A stretch of DNA of 64,000 nt. Origin: Pelovirga terrestris. Lineage in GTDB: Bacteria; Desulfobacterota; Desulfuromonadia; Desulfuromonadales; Geopsychrobacteraceae. A program made the translations under genes and the position numbers. The notes beneath the pieces were generated by a model. It saw only the letters and a list, made by a program, of their open reading frames with translations, was not told the DNA's origin and ran no database searches. Where the stretch lies: positions 1 to 64,000 of the forward strand of contig NZ_JACWUN010000008.1 of the NCBI RefSeq assembly GCF_014773365.1, given 5' to 3'. Numbering within the stretch: position 1 is the stretch's first letter; each line of letters begins with the position of its first letter. Positions 9,079-19,322 of the stretch are shown here, piece after piece.

Positions 9079-10947
9079 TTACATTTTCCAGTCTGGTCTT
9101 CCCTTGATCTGCGATTGCAGCTGCGACAGCTCCGCCCGATAACGGTCGCCAGCCTCTACATCGCCCTGCTCATCAGCAGCCGGGATCAACTCACGCCAGA
9201 GCTGGTCCGATCGTCTTTTCAGGGCCTGTTTCTCCAGCGCGCGCAGACAGTCGCCGGCCACCTGATCCAGGGTCTCGGCAAATTCTGCCGGATCACAAAT
9301 ACGCGCCTGCGACAGAATCTCGCGTTGCGGTGCGGTCAGGCCCGGCAGGAGGGACTCGATATCACAACCCGAGGCCGTCGCCTGCTGAAGAATTTCTGCC
9401 ATCACCGCCGCGACGTCAGGATGGTGAATCAGACGGACCCCGCCGCGTTCAATAAATGCTGTACGTACTGCCGAGCTTTGCAGCAACAACCGCAGCAGGG
9501 TCTGCTCGGTACGACTAACCGCCTTCCGGCTGTTCGCGGGGAGCTGCGGCTGCCTGCCCCCCGAACGCTGCGGCCCGGGCTCGTCGGCCGGATGAGGTGG
9601 TGAGATTGGCGCTGCTGAACCCTGAACCCGGCTTCGTCCTCGCTGTTGCCGGGCAATCATGTCGAGCTTTTTCTGCAGACGCGCAACCTCGATGCCGCTG
9701 TGTCCGGATAATTCCTTGAGATACAGATCCTGTTCTAATTCGCTCTTCAGGGCAGCGATTTTTCCCAGCACCTGCTCGACCGCCCGCACCTTTAACTCAA
9801 CCCCGTTACCAGCCTCTTTAAGGGTCTCCTCCATGTAGAGTTCCATCAGCGGGCGTGCTCGATCCAGACGAACCTGGAAGGCTTCAGCCCCCTGACGCTG
9901 TAAAAACGAATCAGGATCATCGCCTGCGGGCAAAGTGACAGCTGCAGCAGCCACCCCTTCCTGCTGCAGGGTGGTCATCGCCTTGAAGGTTGCCTGCTTG
10001 CCGGCCCGATCCTGATCAAAAACCAGCACCACCCGCTGAGCATAGCGCTTGAGCTGCTGGGCATGTTCAGCGGTCAGAGCGGTACCACAGGTGGCAACCG
10101 CCTGGGCAAAACCGGCACGGTTCAAGGCCAGCTGATCAAAGTACCCCTCAACCACCAGCACATCACCACTGACGCGGATCGCCTGACGGGCCTGATAGAG
10201 ACCGAAAAGAACCGCCCCTTTATGATAAATGGGCGATTCCGGCGAATTGATGTATTTCGGCTTGCCGTCATCCAGGACCCGACCACCAAAGGCCACAACC
10301 CGTCCAGCCAGGTCCAGAATCGGGAACATCAGGCGGGAACGGAACATGTCGTAGTCGCCGCGCCCCGACGACCCTTCACGCACCAAACCCAGGATGCGTG
10401 CCTCGGTAGCCGCTAGCTGGTGCTGCTCGAGATGATCCTTCAGACCCGACCAGCCGGACAGAGCATAACCGATGCGGTATTCAGCCGCAGCTTTTTGACC
10501 ATAACCGCGCTCTTTCAGGTAATTGCGCGCGCTCACCGCCTGCGGATGCGCCATCAGGTTGGCATGGAAATAATCCGCAGCCAAACCATTGATCCGATAC
10601 AGCCGCTCGCGCTCCTCGATGTGCGCCCGCTCCGGCGGTGTCAAGGGACGTTCCTCAAGATCGATGCCGGCGCGCCCGGCCAGCCGCCGCACCGCATCGG
10701 GAAAGCTCAAGCCCTCGCTCTGCATCAGGAAGCTGAAGGCATCACCGCCGGCACCACAGCCGAAGCAGTGATAAAACTGGCGCTCGGCATTGACGCTGAA
10801 AGAGGGTGATTTTTCAGCATGAAATGGACACAAACCCAGACGGTTGCGACCGGAGGTTTTGAGATCAACATACTGCGAGACCAGCTCAACGATATCGGTA
10901 CGGTCACGAACCTGTTCAATTTTATCGTCGCCAATCTGTCCGCTCAT
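9079..10947 (-). CDS. dnaG: DNA primase
   Basis: Synthesises RNA primers for replication. The 622-residue protein has an N-terminal CHC2 zinc finger (ligands C40, H43, C61, C64), the catalytic core with the Toprim fold (VLVVEGYFD supplying the acidic Glu, and VVLVFDQDRAG), and a C-terminal helicase-binding region after a Pro/Gln-rich linker (about 440-470). The ATG at 10947 overlaps the stop of mutS2 by 4 bp, indicating translational coupling. rpoD follows. Confidence 0.97.
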   Translation of the reverse strand: MSGQIGDDKIEQVRDRTDIVELVSQYVDLKTSGRNRLGLCPFHAEKSPSFSVNAERQFYHCFGCGAGGDAFSFLMQSEGLSFPDAVRRLAGRAGIDLEERPLTPPERAHIEERERLYRINGLAADYFHANLMAHPQAVSARNYLKERGYGQKAAAEYRIGYALSGWSGLKDHLEQHQLAATEARILGLVREGSSGRGDYDMFRSRLMFPILDLAGRVVAFGGRVLDDGKPKYINSPESPIYHKGAVLFGLYQARQAIRVSGDVLVVEGYFDQLALNRAGFAQAVATCGTALTAEHAQQLKRYAQRVVLVFDQDRAGKQATFKAMTTLQQEGVAAAAVTLPAGDDPDSFLQRQGAEAFQVRLDRARPLMELYMEETLKEAGNGVELKVRAVEQVLGKIAALKSELEQDLYLKELSGHSGIEVARLQKKLDMIARQQRGRSRVQGSAAPISPPHPADEPGPQRSGGRQPQLPANSRKAVSRTEQTLLRLLLQSSAVRTAFIERGGVRLIHHPDVAAVMAEILQQATASGCDIESLLPGLTAPQREILSQARICDPAEFAETLDQVAGDCLRALEKQALKRRSDQLWRELIPAADEQGDVEAGDRYRAELSQLQSQIKGRPDWKM

Positions 10948-13313
10948 CGTCCTCCCAACTCGACCACCGTCACATTGTCCCCACCCTGCTCCTGCGGCGC
11001 TGCATAAAATGCTGTCACCGCCGGCATGGTTGCCAGATAATCACGCACGGCACGGCGCAGGGTACCGCTACCGGCGCCATGAATAATCTCGACCTGCTGC
11101 AGATGGGCCAGCAAGGCATCATTCAGGTAGCGATCCAGCAGCGCCAGGGCGTCCTCTACCCGCTCGCCGATCAATTTCAGGCGGGGTGCAAGCTGCTCCA
11201 CCACCGCAGGCCGTACCAGCATGGTGGAAGCGGGGCGCGATGCGATAAAACGGCGCGGGGCAAATTGCTCCACTGCGGTCAGCGGCTGGCGCATGCGCTT
11301 GCCGGCGACCTGCAGATCCACTTGCCCGCCACTAATCCGCTCGACCCGGGCCTCTGCTCCGAGGGCGACAATCCGCACCAGCTCGCCAACCTGCAAATCT
11401 TTCGGCACCACGGTCTTTTGCCGCGTTTTTGGCGCAAAGGCGGCAAAAGCCTGCCGCGCTGCTGCCAGTTCTTCACGCGCTGCCGCCGAATGACCTGGCG
11501 AGGAAGCATCAGCCTGACGCCGACGCAGCTGTTTCAGCCGCTCCTGGGTGGCCGAAATCAATTCTTCAGCCTGGCGACCGGCACGTGCGAGCACCTTGCT
11601 TTTACTTTCTTTAAGTTCCTGCAGCTGGCGCTTTCGCAACTGCTGCGACGCTGCTGCCGCCGACGTTAACTGCCGGGCTGCCGCCAGCTCACGATCTAAC
11701 TCCTGGCGCTGACGCCCCAGTTCAATCAGTATCTGGTTCTGATCATGCTGATCCCCGAGAAACGCCTGGGCCCGCTCAACCACCTGCGGCGGCAAGCCGA
11801 GGCGGCGTGCAGTTGCCAGGGCACTGCTGACACCGGGAAGGCCATAATGCAGACCATAGGTCGGTTCCAGGGTATCAGGATCAAACTCTACCGCTGCGTT
11901 GGTCATTCCGGCGCTGACATGGGCGAACTGCTTGAGCTGCCCCAGATGCGTGGTCAGCAGAATCGTTGCCCCTTTAGCGCACAACGCCTGGATCACCGCC
12001 TGGATCAGCGCCGCGCCTTCCGCCGGATCGGTACCGCTCCCGGCCTCGTCGAGCAACACCAGGGTGTCGGCGTCGGCCCGTTCAAGAATCGTGCGAATCC
12101 GCAGCAGATGCCCGGAGAAAGTCGACAGGCTGTCAGCAATGCTCTGCTCATCGCCAATATCAACAAACACCTGCCGGTACAGATGAATGCGGCTGTCACT
12201 GCGACAAGGCAGATGCAAGCCGGCGCGCAACATCAACAGCATCAACCCCAGGGTCTTTAAGGCGACCGACTTACCACCGGTGTTCGGGCCACTGACCACC
12301 AGAACCTGATCGTTCTCGCCAATCAGCAGATCAATGGGCACTGCGGCGGCAATATCAAATTGGCCGGCACGGATCATCAGCAATGGATGACGGACCTGGC
12401 GCAGTTCAATCAGCGGGGAGCTCACCAGTTCAGGACGACAGCCCCGATAGGAGCGTGACAAGCGCGCCGCAGCAAAGCGCAAATCGATTTGCGCCAGCAA
12501 CTGCTGGTTGCTGAGCAACAGCGCCCGATCGCGGCGCAACAGATCAGCAAGCTGGAGCAGGATACGCCGTTCTTCGCGCTGTTCTTCGCGCAGCAGATGC
12601 TGCAGACGATTGTTGCCATCGAGAATCTGGGCCGGCTCCACATAGAGCGTCTGGCCACTGGCTGACTCATCCTGCACAAAACCTTTAAGCCGACCACGGT
12701 AATCACTCTTGACTGGAACCACATAACGGCCGTTACGCACCGTCACCAGACGTTCCTGGAAACAGGCGGCCAGGCGCTCATCCGTCAGCAACCGCTCGAG
12801 CTGCTGCTTGACCCGGTCACGCGTCTGCCGTCCTTCATAACGCAGCTCAGCGAGTTTAGGCGAGGCATTGTCCAGCAGTTCGCCGCGTTCGCCGATGGTG
12901 TTCTGCAGGCGCCGCTGCAATTCCGGCAGCGGTACCAGCCCATCGGCCACAAGCGCCAGACAAGGCGCCTCCTTGCGTCCCTTGAACCAGTTGCGACAAA
13001 CCGCCAGCGTCAGCAGCGACTGCAGCACCGGCCGCAGCTCCACCGCCGCCGCCAGACTACCGGGGGCCTGACAAGCGGCCAGGACCGGGGCTAAATCACA
13101 ACAGCCCCCCAGCCCCGGCGACTTGTCAGCCTGAAGCAACGCCAGAGCCTCATCGACTTCGGTCAGCGCCTGCTCAACCGCGGCCTGATCTTCCAGCAAG
13201 CCAAGCTGCTGAGCCAGCAGTCGGCCCGGCTCTGACTGGGTTTGACCAGCGAGCCAGCTGCGCAATTCAGGAAAACCAAGACGCTCAAACAAGGATGCGT
13301 CGGCAACCATCAT
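10944..13313 (-). CDS. mutS2: Endonuclease/ATPase MutS2
   Basis: MutS-family ATPase with a C-terminal Smr nuclease domain; in other bacteria it limits recombination or rescues collided ribosomes. The 789-residue product has the MutS lever/clamp region, Walker A (GPNTGGKSVALKT, around residue 340), Walker B (LLDEAGSGTDPAEG), a long coiled-coil arm (about 515-600), and the Smr domain whose HGAGSGTLRRAV motif carries the catalytic signature. The mismatch-recognition domain I of MutS is absent, as expected. It overlaps cvpA by 4 bp upstream and dnaG by 4 bp downstream. Confidence 0.95.
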   Translation of the reverse strand: MMVADASLFERLGFPELRSWLAGQTQSEPGRLLAQQLGLLEDQAAVEQALTEVDEALALLQADKSPGLGGCCDLAPVLAACQAPGSLAAAVELRPVLQSLLTLAVCRNWFKGRKEAPCLALVADGLVPLPELQRRLQNTIGERGELLDNASPKLAELRYEGRQTRDRVKQQLERLLTDERLAACFQERLVTVRNGRYVVPVKSDYRGRLKGFVQDESASGQTLYVEPAQILDGNNRLQHLLREEQREERRILLQLADLLRRDRALLLSNQQLLAQIDLRFAAARLSRSYRGCRPELVSSPLIELRQVRHPLLMIRAGQFDIAAAVPIDLLIGENDQVLVVSGPNTGGKSVALKTLGLMLLMLRAGLHLPCRSDSRIHLYRQVFVDIGDEQSIADSLSTFSGHLLRIRTILERADADTLVLLDEAGSGTDPAEGAALIQAVIQALCAKGATILLTTHLGQLKQFAHVSAGMTNAAVEFDPDTLEPTYGLHYGLPGVSSALATARRLGLPPQVVERAQAFLGDQHDQNQILIELGRQRQELDRELAAARQLTSAAAASQQLRKRQLQELKESKSKVLARAGRQAEELISATQERLKQLRRRQADASSPGHSAAAREELAAARQAFAAFAPKTRQKTVVPKDLQVGELVRIVALGAEARVERISGGQVDLQVAGKRMRQPLTAVEQFAPRRFIASRPASTMLVRPAVVEQLAPRLKLIGERVEDALALLDRYLNDALLAHLQQVEIIHGAGSGTLRRAVRDYLATMPAVTAFYAAPQEQGGDNVTVVELGGR

Positions 13314-13807
13314 CGGCCGGAAGACCTGCCCATCAGTGCCTGCCCTTCATCCAGCAGGGTCTCTCCCAGGGTGGCAAAGGGCGGCGCCAGATGCGAAGCC
13401 CCGATCCATTGCCGGGCCATGGCCGGCGCAGGCTGTGAACCCATGGCAAGAATCAGCATGGCCAGGATGACCACTGCCTGAATCAGACCAAAAACTCCGC
13501 CGGCCAGGCGATTAACCCCGCCCAGCAGAATGATTTTAACAAACCGATGCAGCACGAACCCGAGCACCGCAAAAACAATGACGATCCCGAGGAAAATCGC
13601 CAAAAAAGCCGCCCACATCGAAACAGCCCCCGGCAGACCGGCACTATCCTGGAGAAACTGAGCAAGGGGGACATGAAAGGTAAAGGCAAAAACACCCCCG
13701 AGTACCAGTCCGAGGAGGGAACAGATCTCCTTGAGCAAACCGCGCAGCAATCCCTTGATCAAAAAGACCGCCAACACCACCAAAATCAGAATATCAACCA
13801 GACCCAA
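13310..13807 (-). CDS. cvpA: CvpA family membrane protein
   Basis: A 165-residue inner-membrane protein with four predicted helices (for example residues 2-22 and 60-84), matching the CvpA family named for colicin V production. CvpA supports envelope homeostasis in other bacteria, but its biochemical role is unclear. It lies between yqeY and mutS2, overlapping the latter by 4 bp, a placement seen in many genomes. Confidence 0.88.
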   Translation of the reverse strand: MGLVDILILVVLAVFLIKGLLRGLLKEICSLLGLVLGGVFAFTFHVPLAQFLQDSAGLPGAVSMWAAFLAIFLGIVIVFAVLGFVLHRFVKIILLGGVNRLAGGVFGLIQAVVILAMLILAMGSQPAPAMARQWIGASHLAPPFATLGETLLDEGQALMGRSSGR

Positions 13808-13852
13808 AAAAGAACTCCCTCTGAGAACACAGGATGAAAGGCGAACAAGGGA

Positions 13853-14308
13853 CTAATCAGCAGGGCCGGCCAGCAACTCTCTGACAACCTGGTTGACCAG
13901 TCGACCTTCAGCACTACCCTTGGTTTTTGCCATGACTACCGGCATCACCTTACCGATGTCCTTAATAGAAGCAGCCCCGGTCGCGGTGATCACCTCCGCA
14001 ACCAGAGCGCGGAGTTCATCCTCACTTAGCTGCGCAGGAAGATACTGTTGCAGGACCGCCAGTTCGGCTTCCTCTTTGTCGGCCAATTCCGGGCGGTCAT
14101 TGCTGCGATAAAGCTCGGCAGATTCCCGACGTTGCTTGACAAGGGTACTGATGACAGCCAGAATAGTATTATCGTCAATGTCTTGTCTGAGTTCGATTTC
14201 TTTGTTTTTGATGGCACTGCGGAGTTGGCGAATCGTGCTGAGGCGATCGGTCTGTCTGCTCTTCATCGCCGCCTTCATATCCTGATTGAGTTGCTCTTTA
14301 AGACTCAT
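13853..14308 (-). CDS. yqeY: GatB/YqeY domain protein
   Basis: A 151-residue all-helical protein of the YqeY family, related to the C-terminal tRNA-binding tail of GatB. I choose the start at MSLKEQLNQD (14308); the frame is open further upstream to 14527 but that extension is not family-like. Motifs ELRQDIDDNTILAVISTLVKQR and IKDIGKVMPVVMAKTKGSAEG are typical. rpsU, which often precedes yqeY, is not present in the 200 bp upstream. It probably leads the operon that runs to rpoD. Confidence 0.9.
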   Translation of the reverse strand: MSLKEQLNQDMKAAMKSRQTDRLSTIRQLRSAIKNKEIELRQDIDDNTILAVISTLVKQRRESAELYRSNDRPELADKEEAELAVLQQYLPAQLSEDELRALVAEVITATGAASIKDIGKVMPVVMAKTKGSAEGRLVNQVVRELLAGPAD

Positions 14309-14398
14309 ATTGCTCCACCTGATCGTAGAAGTTGCGGTAGGACGTGAATGCAAAGAGGGCGCGCAGAAGCTTCTGGCACCCATATATACAAACAAATG

Positions 14399-14426
14399 AT
14401 TATAACGACTGATGCTGAAAACACAA
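14399..14426 (-). promoter_or_regulatory. Candidate sigma-70 promoter for the yqeY-cvpA-mutS2-dnaG-rpoD unit
   Basis: On the minus strand a perfect TATAAT (14404-14399) is preceded, 16 bases upstream, by TTGTGT (14426-14421), a weak -35. It lies about 90 bp before the yqeY start, in the divergent gap with the nfeD gene. Confidence 0.4.
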
Positions 14427-14519
14427 GTAAAGAAGTAACAATTTATCATATAACCGGAGCAGGGGTTCCACTTGGCCACAACATGAGGCCCCGGAACGAC
14501 AACAAGAGGCGCGAAGACC

Positions 14520-15914
14520 GTGATCACCAGCTATCAGCAGGCAAAAAGACTCCTTTTGCGCACTATCAGCGTTTTTGCTGTCCTGTCAGGCTTTGCCCTG
14601 CTCGCCCTGAGCCCGGCACTATCGCTGTTTGCCAACCCACCGGCCAGTGACACCATCCTGCTGCTCGAGGTCGCAACACCGATCAATCCAGTGATCGCAT
14701 CTTTTATTGCCGACACCATCACCACGGCTAATCGCCAAAACCACCGGGCGGTACTGATTGAGCTCGATACTCCCGGCGGTCTCGATACCGCCATGCGCGA
14801 TATCATTCAAGCGCAACTGAATTCCAAGATCCCGACCATTGTTTATGTTGCGCCACAAGGCGCAAGGGCCGCTTCAGCCGGGGCACTGATCACCCTGGCC
14901 GCTGACTTTGCCGCCATGGCGCCGGGAACCAACATTGGTGCGGCAACACCGGTCAGTATCGGCGGCGGCGGCGGTGAAGCCGATGAAACGATGATGAAAA
15001 AAGTTGCCAACGATGCTGCTGCCTACGCCCGTAGCCTGGCCCAAAAGCGGGGTCGCAACCAGGAATGGGCGGAAGAGGCAGTACGTGACGGGGTCTCCAT
15101 CTCTGCCGAGGAAGCGCTGGATCTGGCAGTGATCGACCTGATCGCCGAGCATCGCGAGGATCTGTTACGTCAGCTGGACGGTTACAAATTTATCCGCGAT
15201 GGTGAGGTCATGATCTTCACCAGCGCCGGCAGTCAGCTGGTAACCGTCGAAATGAATTGGCGCCAGAAGATCCTCAATGCCCTGAGCAACCCGAGCTTCG
15301 CCTACCTGCTGATGATGCTGGGGATCCTTGGCATCTTTTTTGAAATTTCCCAACCCGGCTCGATTTTTCCCGGAGCGGTTGGTGCCATCGCCATCCTGCT
15401 GGCTCTGTTTGCTTTTTCCGCCCTGCCGGTCAACTACGTAGGCTTGCTGCTGATTGTCGTGGCCTTTATCCTCTTTATTCTGGAAGCCAACGTCCCCTCC
15501 TATGGTATGCTGGCGGTTGGCGGCCTTATTGCCATGAGCCTGGGATCACTGATGCTGGTCGACAGCAGCGAACCCTACCTGCAGATTTCCCGCGCGGTGA
15601 TCGCCGCAACCGTGCTTTCCTGCGCAGCGTTTACTACCTTTGCCGCCACCATGGTAGTTAAAACCCAGAAGCGCCACAGCCCGTTTGGCCAGGACGGACT
15701 GATCGGCAAGCACGGGGAAGCGGTTGAGGCCATTGGTCCCGACAGCGGACGCGCCTTTGTTTATGGAGAATATTGGTCGGCTCGGGCCAACGCGCCGATT
15801 GTCCCCGGGCAAACAGTGGAGGTCATTGAAATGCTTGATGGTTTAAAGATCAAGGTTGGCGCCGTCACATCAACCGATCAGTCCGCTGACTGTGAAAAAA
15901 AGGAGACCCTATAA
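14520..15914 (+). CDS. NfeD family membrane-bound ClpP-class serine protease
   Basis: A 464-residue membrane protein of the long NfeD type. A GTG start at 14520 gives an N-terminal hydrophobic signal/anchor (about residues 10-32). The ClpP-like protease domain (about 40-225) has the nucleophile serine in [15 protein letters not shown] and a downstream QKRGRNQEW segment near the expected lysine. Four to five membrane helices follow (about 255-385), then the C-terminal OB-fold NfeD domain. The long form cleaves stomatin-like partners in archaea (known); here the slipin gene overlaps its stop by one base (TAATG), so the pair is almost certainly an operon acting together in the membrane. Confidence 0.92.
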   Translation: MITSYQQAKRLLLRTISVFAVLSGFALLALSPALSLFANPPASDTILLLEVATPINPVIASFIADTITTANRQNHRAVLIELDTPGGLDTAMRDIIQAQLNSKIPTIVYVAPQGARAASAGALITLAADFAAMAPGTNIGAATPVSIGGGGGEADETMMKKVANDAAAYARSLAQKRGRNQEWAEEAVRDGVSISAEEALDLAVIDLIAEHREDLLRQLDGYKFIRDGEVMIFTSAGSQLVTVEMNWRQKILNALSNPSFAYLLMMLGILGIFFEISQPGSIFPGAVGAIAILLALFAFSALPVNYVGLLLIVVAFILFILEANVPSYGMLAVGGLIAMSLGSLMLVDSSEPYLQISRAVIAATVLSCAAFTTFAATMVVKTQKRHSPFGQDGLIGKHGEAVEAIGPDSGRAFVYGEYWSARANAPIVPGQTVEVIEMLDGLKIKVGAVTSTDQSADCEKKETL

Positions 15915-16708
15915 TGTTTGATTTTGGTGCAGGTTTTTTCTGGATAATCATTGTCGCTATCGGCGCGGTCATTATCAGCGCCGCAGTACGGATACTGCTT
16001 GAGTACGAACGCGGGGTGGTGTTTCGTCTGGGCCGCTTCTCAAGTGTCAAAGGACCGGGACTGAAATTTATCATTCCTGTTATTGATCAGATGACCAAGA
16101 TCAATATGCGTACCGTTGCCATGGATGTTCCCGAGCAGGACATTATTACCCGTGACAACGTCTCGGTCAAAGTCAATGCAGTTCTCTATTTCCGCGTCGT
16201 CCAGCCGGACAAGGCCCTGATCGAAGTCGACAACTATCTGTATGCCACCAGTCAGCTGGCGCAAACCTCGTTACGCAGTGTCCTCGGTCAGGTGGAATTG
16301 GACGAACTGCTGGCGGAAAGGGATAAGATCAACCACGACCTGCAGGAGATTCTCGACCGCCAGACTGACCCCTGGGGGGTCAAGATCTCCAATGTTGAAA
16401 TCAAGCACGTTGATCTGCCGGCCTCGATGCAACGCGCCATGGCCCGTCAGGCCGAAGCAGAGCGTGAGCGCCGCTCCAAGGTCATCCATGCCACCGGCGA
16501 GTTTGAGGCCTCAAAAACCCTGGCCAACGCCGCTGAGCAAATCAACAAGCAGCCCGGCGCTTTACAGCTGCGCTTTCTCCAAACCATGACCGAGATCGCC
16601 GCCGAGAAGAACTCGACCATCCTCTTCCCGATGCCGATCGACCTGATCAAGCCATTCCTTGACATGGCGCAGCACAAAACACCGGAGAAATCGCAAGAGC
16701 AGAAGTAA
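15914..16708 (+). CDS. Slipin (stomatin-like SPFH/band 7 protein)
   Basis: A 264-residue membrane-anchored SPFH protein. It has an N-terminal helix (about 5-28), then the band-7 domain starting [13 protein letters not shown] and containing [20 protein letters not shown], and a C-terminal coiled coil rich in Ala/Glu ([19 protein letters not shown]). Such proteins form large membrane scaffolds and are substrates or partners of NfeD proteases. The start overlaps the nfeD stop by one base. Confidence 0.93.
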   Translation: MFDFGAGFFWIIIVAIGAVIISAAVRILLEYERGVVFRLGRFSSVKGPGLKFIIPVIDQMTKINMRTVAMDVPEQDIITRDNVSVKVNAVLYFRVVQPDKALIEVDNYLYATSQLAQTSLRSVLGQVELDELLAERDKINHDLQEILDRQTDPWGVKISNVEIKHVDLPASMQRAMARQAEAERERRSKVIHATGEFEASKTLANAAEQINKQPGALQLRFLQTMTEIAAEKNSTILFPMPIDLIKPFLDMAQHKTPEKSQEQK

Positions 16709-17028
16709 ATAATGTACTTATTCAGCTGCCGTCCTTCGCGCAGGGTCTTTGAATCCTGCGCGAAGGGAAACAATCGCGTCCCTTGTCATAGGATTTCTGA
16801 CCCGGTACTGAACCGATACCTCCTTTTTTGATTTACAAATATACCTTGGTTTTTTGCAGCGCACCCTCCTGGATCACTGACCGTCACCACTTTGGTCTAT
16901 TTTACCCTCAATGTAATTGACTTTCCCTCGTATTTCACTAAAATGGTCACGTTTATCATTCATTATTTTTTCTCTGCCACAGTGATCTGACCATTGGATA
17001 CATCTGCCAATCTGCGCTAGGAGGCCAC
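16709..17028. other. 320-bp spacer before the cbb3 operon, with hairpin
   Basis: No gene is seen. It holds a perfect 12-bp stem with 10-base loop (16733-16744 with 16755-16766) that lacks a T-run, so it is a repeat or weak Rho-independent stop for the slipin transcript. Closer to ccoN, arms AATGGTCA (16942-16949) and TGACCATT (16988-16995) form a wide dyad of unknown meaning. No FNR-type TTGAT-N4-ATCAA box and no convincing -24/-12 site were found. A good AGGAGG ribosome site (17020-17025) precedes ccoN. Confidence 0.45.
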
Positions 17029-18444
17029 ATGGGAAAACCGCAATATCATACCGACATCGTCAAGAGCTTTGTCAACTGGAGCCTCGTCTGGGGTGTCGTC
17101 GCGGTGCTGGTCGGGGTGATTGTATCGTTTCAGATGATCAACCCCGATCTGAACTACCCCCCCTATTTCACCTTCGGACGATTACGCCCGATTCATACCA
17201 ATGCCGGCATCTACGGCTGGGGGGTGGGCACCATTTTCGCCATGTTTATTTACATGGTCCAACGACTATGCAAAACGCCGCTGTGGAGTCTCGGCCTGGC
17301 ACGCTTCCAGCTGTGGTTGTTCAACGCCACCATTATCGCGGCTGCCGTCACCCTGCTTCTCGGCTACAACACCACCCTCGAATACCATGAAATGGAATGG
17401 CCCATCGACCTCATGATCGTCGTGCTGTGGGTCGTTTTTTCTATCAACATCATCATGACCATCATCAAACGCAAAGAAGAACAGATGTATATTTCTTTGT
17501 GGTACATGATGGCAGCACTTATCGGCGTTGCCATCCTGTTTACCGTCAACGCCCTCGCCGTTCCGGTCTCGGCCTTTAAATCCTATTCCATCTTTGCCGG
17601 CACCAACAGCGCCAATGTCCAGTGGTGGTTCGGTCACAACGCCGTAGCCATGGCCCTGACGGCACCGCCGCTGGCCATGTTCTATTATTTTCTGCCCAAG
17701 TCCACCGGGGTTCCCATCTACAGCCACCGGTTATCGATTATCGCTTTCTGGTCGCTGATCTTCATGTATCTGTGGACGGGTGCCCACCATCTACTCTGGA
17801 CACCGATCCCTGACTGGATCCAGACCCTGGCCATGGCTTTTTCGATCATGCTGATCGCTCCTTCATGGGGTTCGGTCATTAACGGCTATATGTCGATGAA
17901 GGGGCAGTGGCATCAGATGCGCGACAACTATCTGGTCAAGTTCCTGATTCTCGGCATCACTTTTTACGGATTACAAACGCTGCAGGGGCCGATGCAGGCA
18001 ATCCGGACCTTTTCAGCCTTCATTCACTATACCGACTGGGTTCCCGGTCATATTCACATGGGGACCATGGGGTGGGTCTCGCTGGTCAGTGTCGCCGGCA
18101 TCTACTTCCTGTTGCCGCGCATCTACGGTCGCGAGGTTTACAGTATTCCTCTGGCCAACCTGCATTTCTGGCTGGTAGTGATCGGTCAGTTAATCTGGTC
18201 AACCAGCATGTGGATCTCCGGAATTCTGCAGGCCGGCATGTGGAACGCCATGAACGCTGATGGCAGTCTCACTTACACCTTCACCGAAACCATGGTCGAG
18301 ATGTATCCCTACTGGTGGATCCGCGCCATTGGCGGCGTCATTTACCTGATCGGCATTCTGGTCTTTATCTACAACGTCTACATGACCGTGCAGAAAGGGA
18401 AAGAACCAGCCCCGAAACTGCTTGAAGTCGAAGGGAGGGCTTAA
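17029..18444 (+). CDS. ccoN: cbb3-type cytochrome c oxidase subunit I
   Basis: Catalytic haem-copper subunit of the high-affinity cbb3 oxidase, reducing O2 to water and pumping protons at the inner membrane. The 471-residue protein has about 12 membrane helices; histidines for low-spin haem b (RPIHTNAG), the CuB/haem b3 site (WFGHNAVAM and TGAHHLLW) and the last haem ligands (WVPGHIHMGTMGW) are all visible. It starts the operon ccoNOQPGHIS, followed after 3 bp by ccoO. In this anaerobic-type background it probably serves oxygen defence or microaerobic respiration. Confidence 0.97.
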   Translation: MGKPQYHTDIVKSFVNWSLVWGVVAVLVGVIVSFQMINPDLNYPPYFTFGRLRPIHTNAGIYGWGVGTIFAMFIYMVQRLCKTPLWSLGLARFQLWLFNATIIAAAVTLLLGYNTTLEYHEMEWPIDLMIVVLWVVFSINIIMTIIKRKEEQMYISLWYMMAALIGVAILFTVNALAVPVSAFKSYSIFAGTNSANVQWWFGHNAVAMALTAPPLAMFYYFLPKSTGVPIYSHRLSIIAFWSLIFMYLWTGAHHLLWTPIPDWIQTLAMAFSIMLIAPSWGSVINGYMSMKGQWHQMRDNYLVKFLILGITFYGLQTLQGPMQAIRTFSAFIHYTDWVPGHIHMGTMGWVSLVSVAGIYFLLPRIYGREVYSIPLANLHFWLVVIGQLIWSTSMWISGILQAGMWNAMNADGSLTYTFTETMVEMYPYWWIRAIGGVIYLIGILVFIYNVYMTVQKGKEPAPKLLEVEGRA

Positions 18445-18447
18445 ATC

Positions 18448-19320
18448 ATGTGGGAAAAGAAACCGATTCTGCTGATGCTCATGGCCACCGCCGCCATTCT
18501 GGTCGGCACCACCATCACCATGATTCTCCCCTTTGTCTGGGTCAACACCGAGGCTGACCGCATTGAAGGGGTGACTCCCTATACCCCGCTGGAGCAGGAA
18601 GGTCGTGATATCTACATGCGCGAAGGGTGCAACAACTGTCACACCCAGACGGTGCGCCCGCTGGTGGCCGAAGTGCTGCGCTATGGCGACTACTCAAAAT
18701 CGGGTGAGTTCGTCTACGACCGCCCCTTCCTCTGGGGTTCCAAACGCACCGGTCCTGACCTGGCGCGTCTCGGCGGCAAGTACCCTGATGCCTGGCATTA
18801 CCAGCACATGGAAACCCCGCGCTCCATCTTCCCGAAAACCAACATGCCGGCTTACGGCTGGTTGAGCAATAACGCCCTCAAGCCTGACAAAGTGCGGCGC
18901 AAGATGCAGGTATTGGGATTTCCCCACAGCGAAGCGCAGATCGCTGAACTGGCAACAAAAAATGAGATGGACGCCATCATTGCCTACATGCAGAAGCTTG
19001 GCAGCGACATTCCCTGGCGCCAGACCGGCCGCACTGAAATCGTGGGCGAATTACGCAACCCCTTCAGTGGCGCTGATCAGACGACCCTGGCCGGCTGGCG
19101 TCCGCTGTATCAGAGCAATTGTTCTGCCTGCCATGGCACCAACATGGAAGGGGGGATCGGCCCGGAACTGGTGGGCGATTATTACGATGAGGAGACGCTC
19201 TTCCGGATCATCTATGACGGAATAGCGGCAGGAGGCATGCCTGCTTACGCCAATCTTGGCAGCGAGCGGGTCTGGCAACTGGTCAACTTGATCAAGTACG
19301 ACCAGTCAACGGGAGACTGA
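18448..19320 (+). CDS. ccoO: cbb3 oxidase subunit II with an extra C-terminal cytochrome c domain
   Basis: Membrane-anchored cytochrome c subunit. After one N-terminal helix (about 8-31) comes the usual CcoO domain with CNNCH in the typical context GCNNCHTQTVRPL, and methionine ligand region TNMPAYGWL. Unusually, at 290 residues it continues with a second class I cytochrome domain (about 208-286): CSACHGTNMEGGIGPELVG with a distal GGMPAY methionine. Standard CcoO has one haem. The neighbouring CcoP has one haem instead of two, so the third haem domain has apparently moved between subunits. Confidence 0.93.
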   Translation: MWEKKPILLMLMATAAILVGTTITMILPFVWVNTEADRIEGVTPYTPLEQEGRDIYMREGCNNCHTQTVRPLVAEVLRYGDYSKSGEFVYDRPFLWGSKRTGPDLARLGGKYPDAWHYQHMETPRSIFPKTNMPAYGWLSNNALKPDKVRRKMQVLGFPHSEAQIAELATKNEMDAIIAYMQKLGSDIPWRQTGRTEIVGELRNPFSGADQTTLAGWRPLYQSNCSACHGTNMEGGIGPELVGDYYDEETLFRIIYDGIAAGGMPAYANLGSERVWQLVNLIKYDQSTGD

Positions 19321-19322
19321 TC

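Noticed and set aside
14309-14519. An rpsU gene upstream of yqeY, as in many genomes
   Set aside because: No frame in this gap encodes an S21-like sequence; the short frames contain no basic S21 motif.
16709-17028. An FNR or sigma-54 site in front of the cbb3 operon
   Set aside because: No TTGAT-N4-ATCAA match was found, and the TTGGATACATCTGCC segment has GG and GC only 10 bases apart instead of 12.
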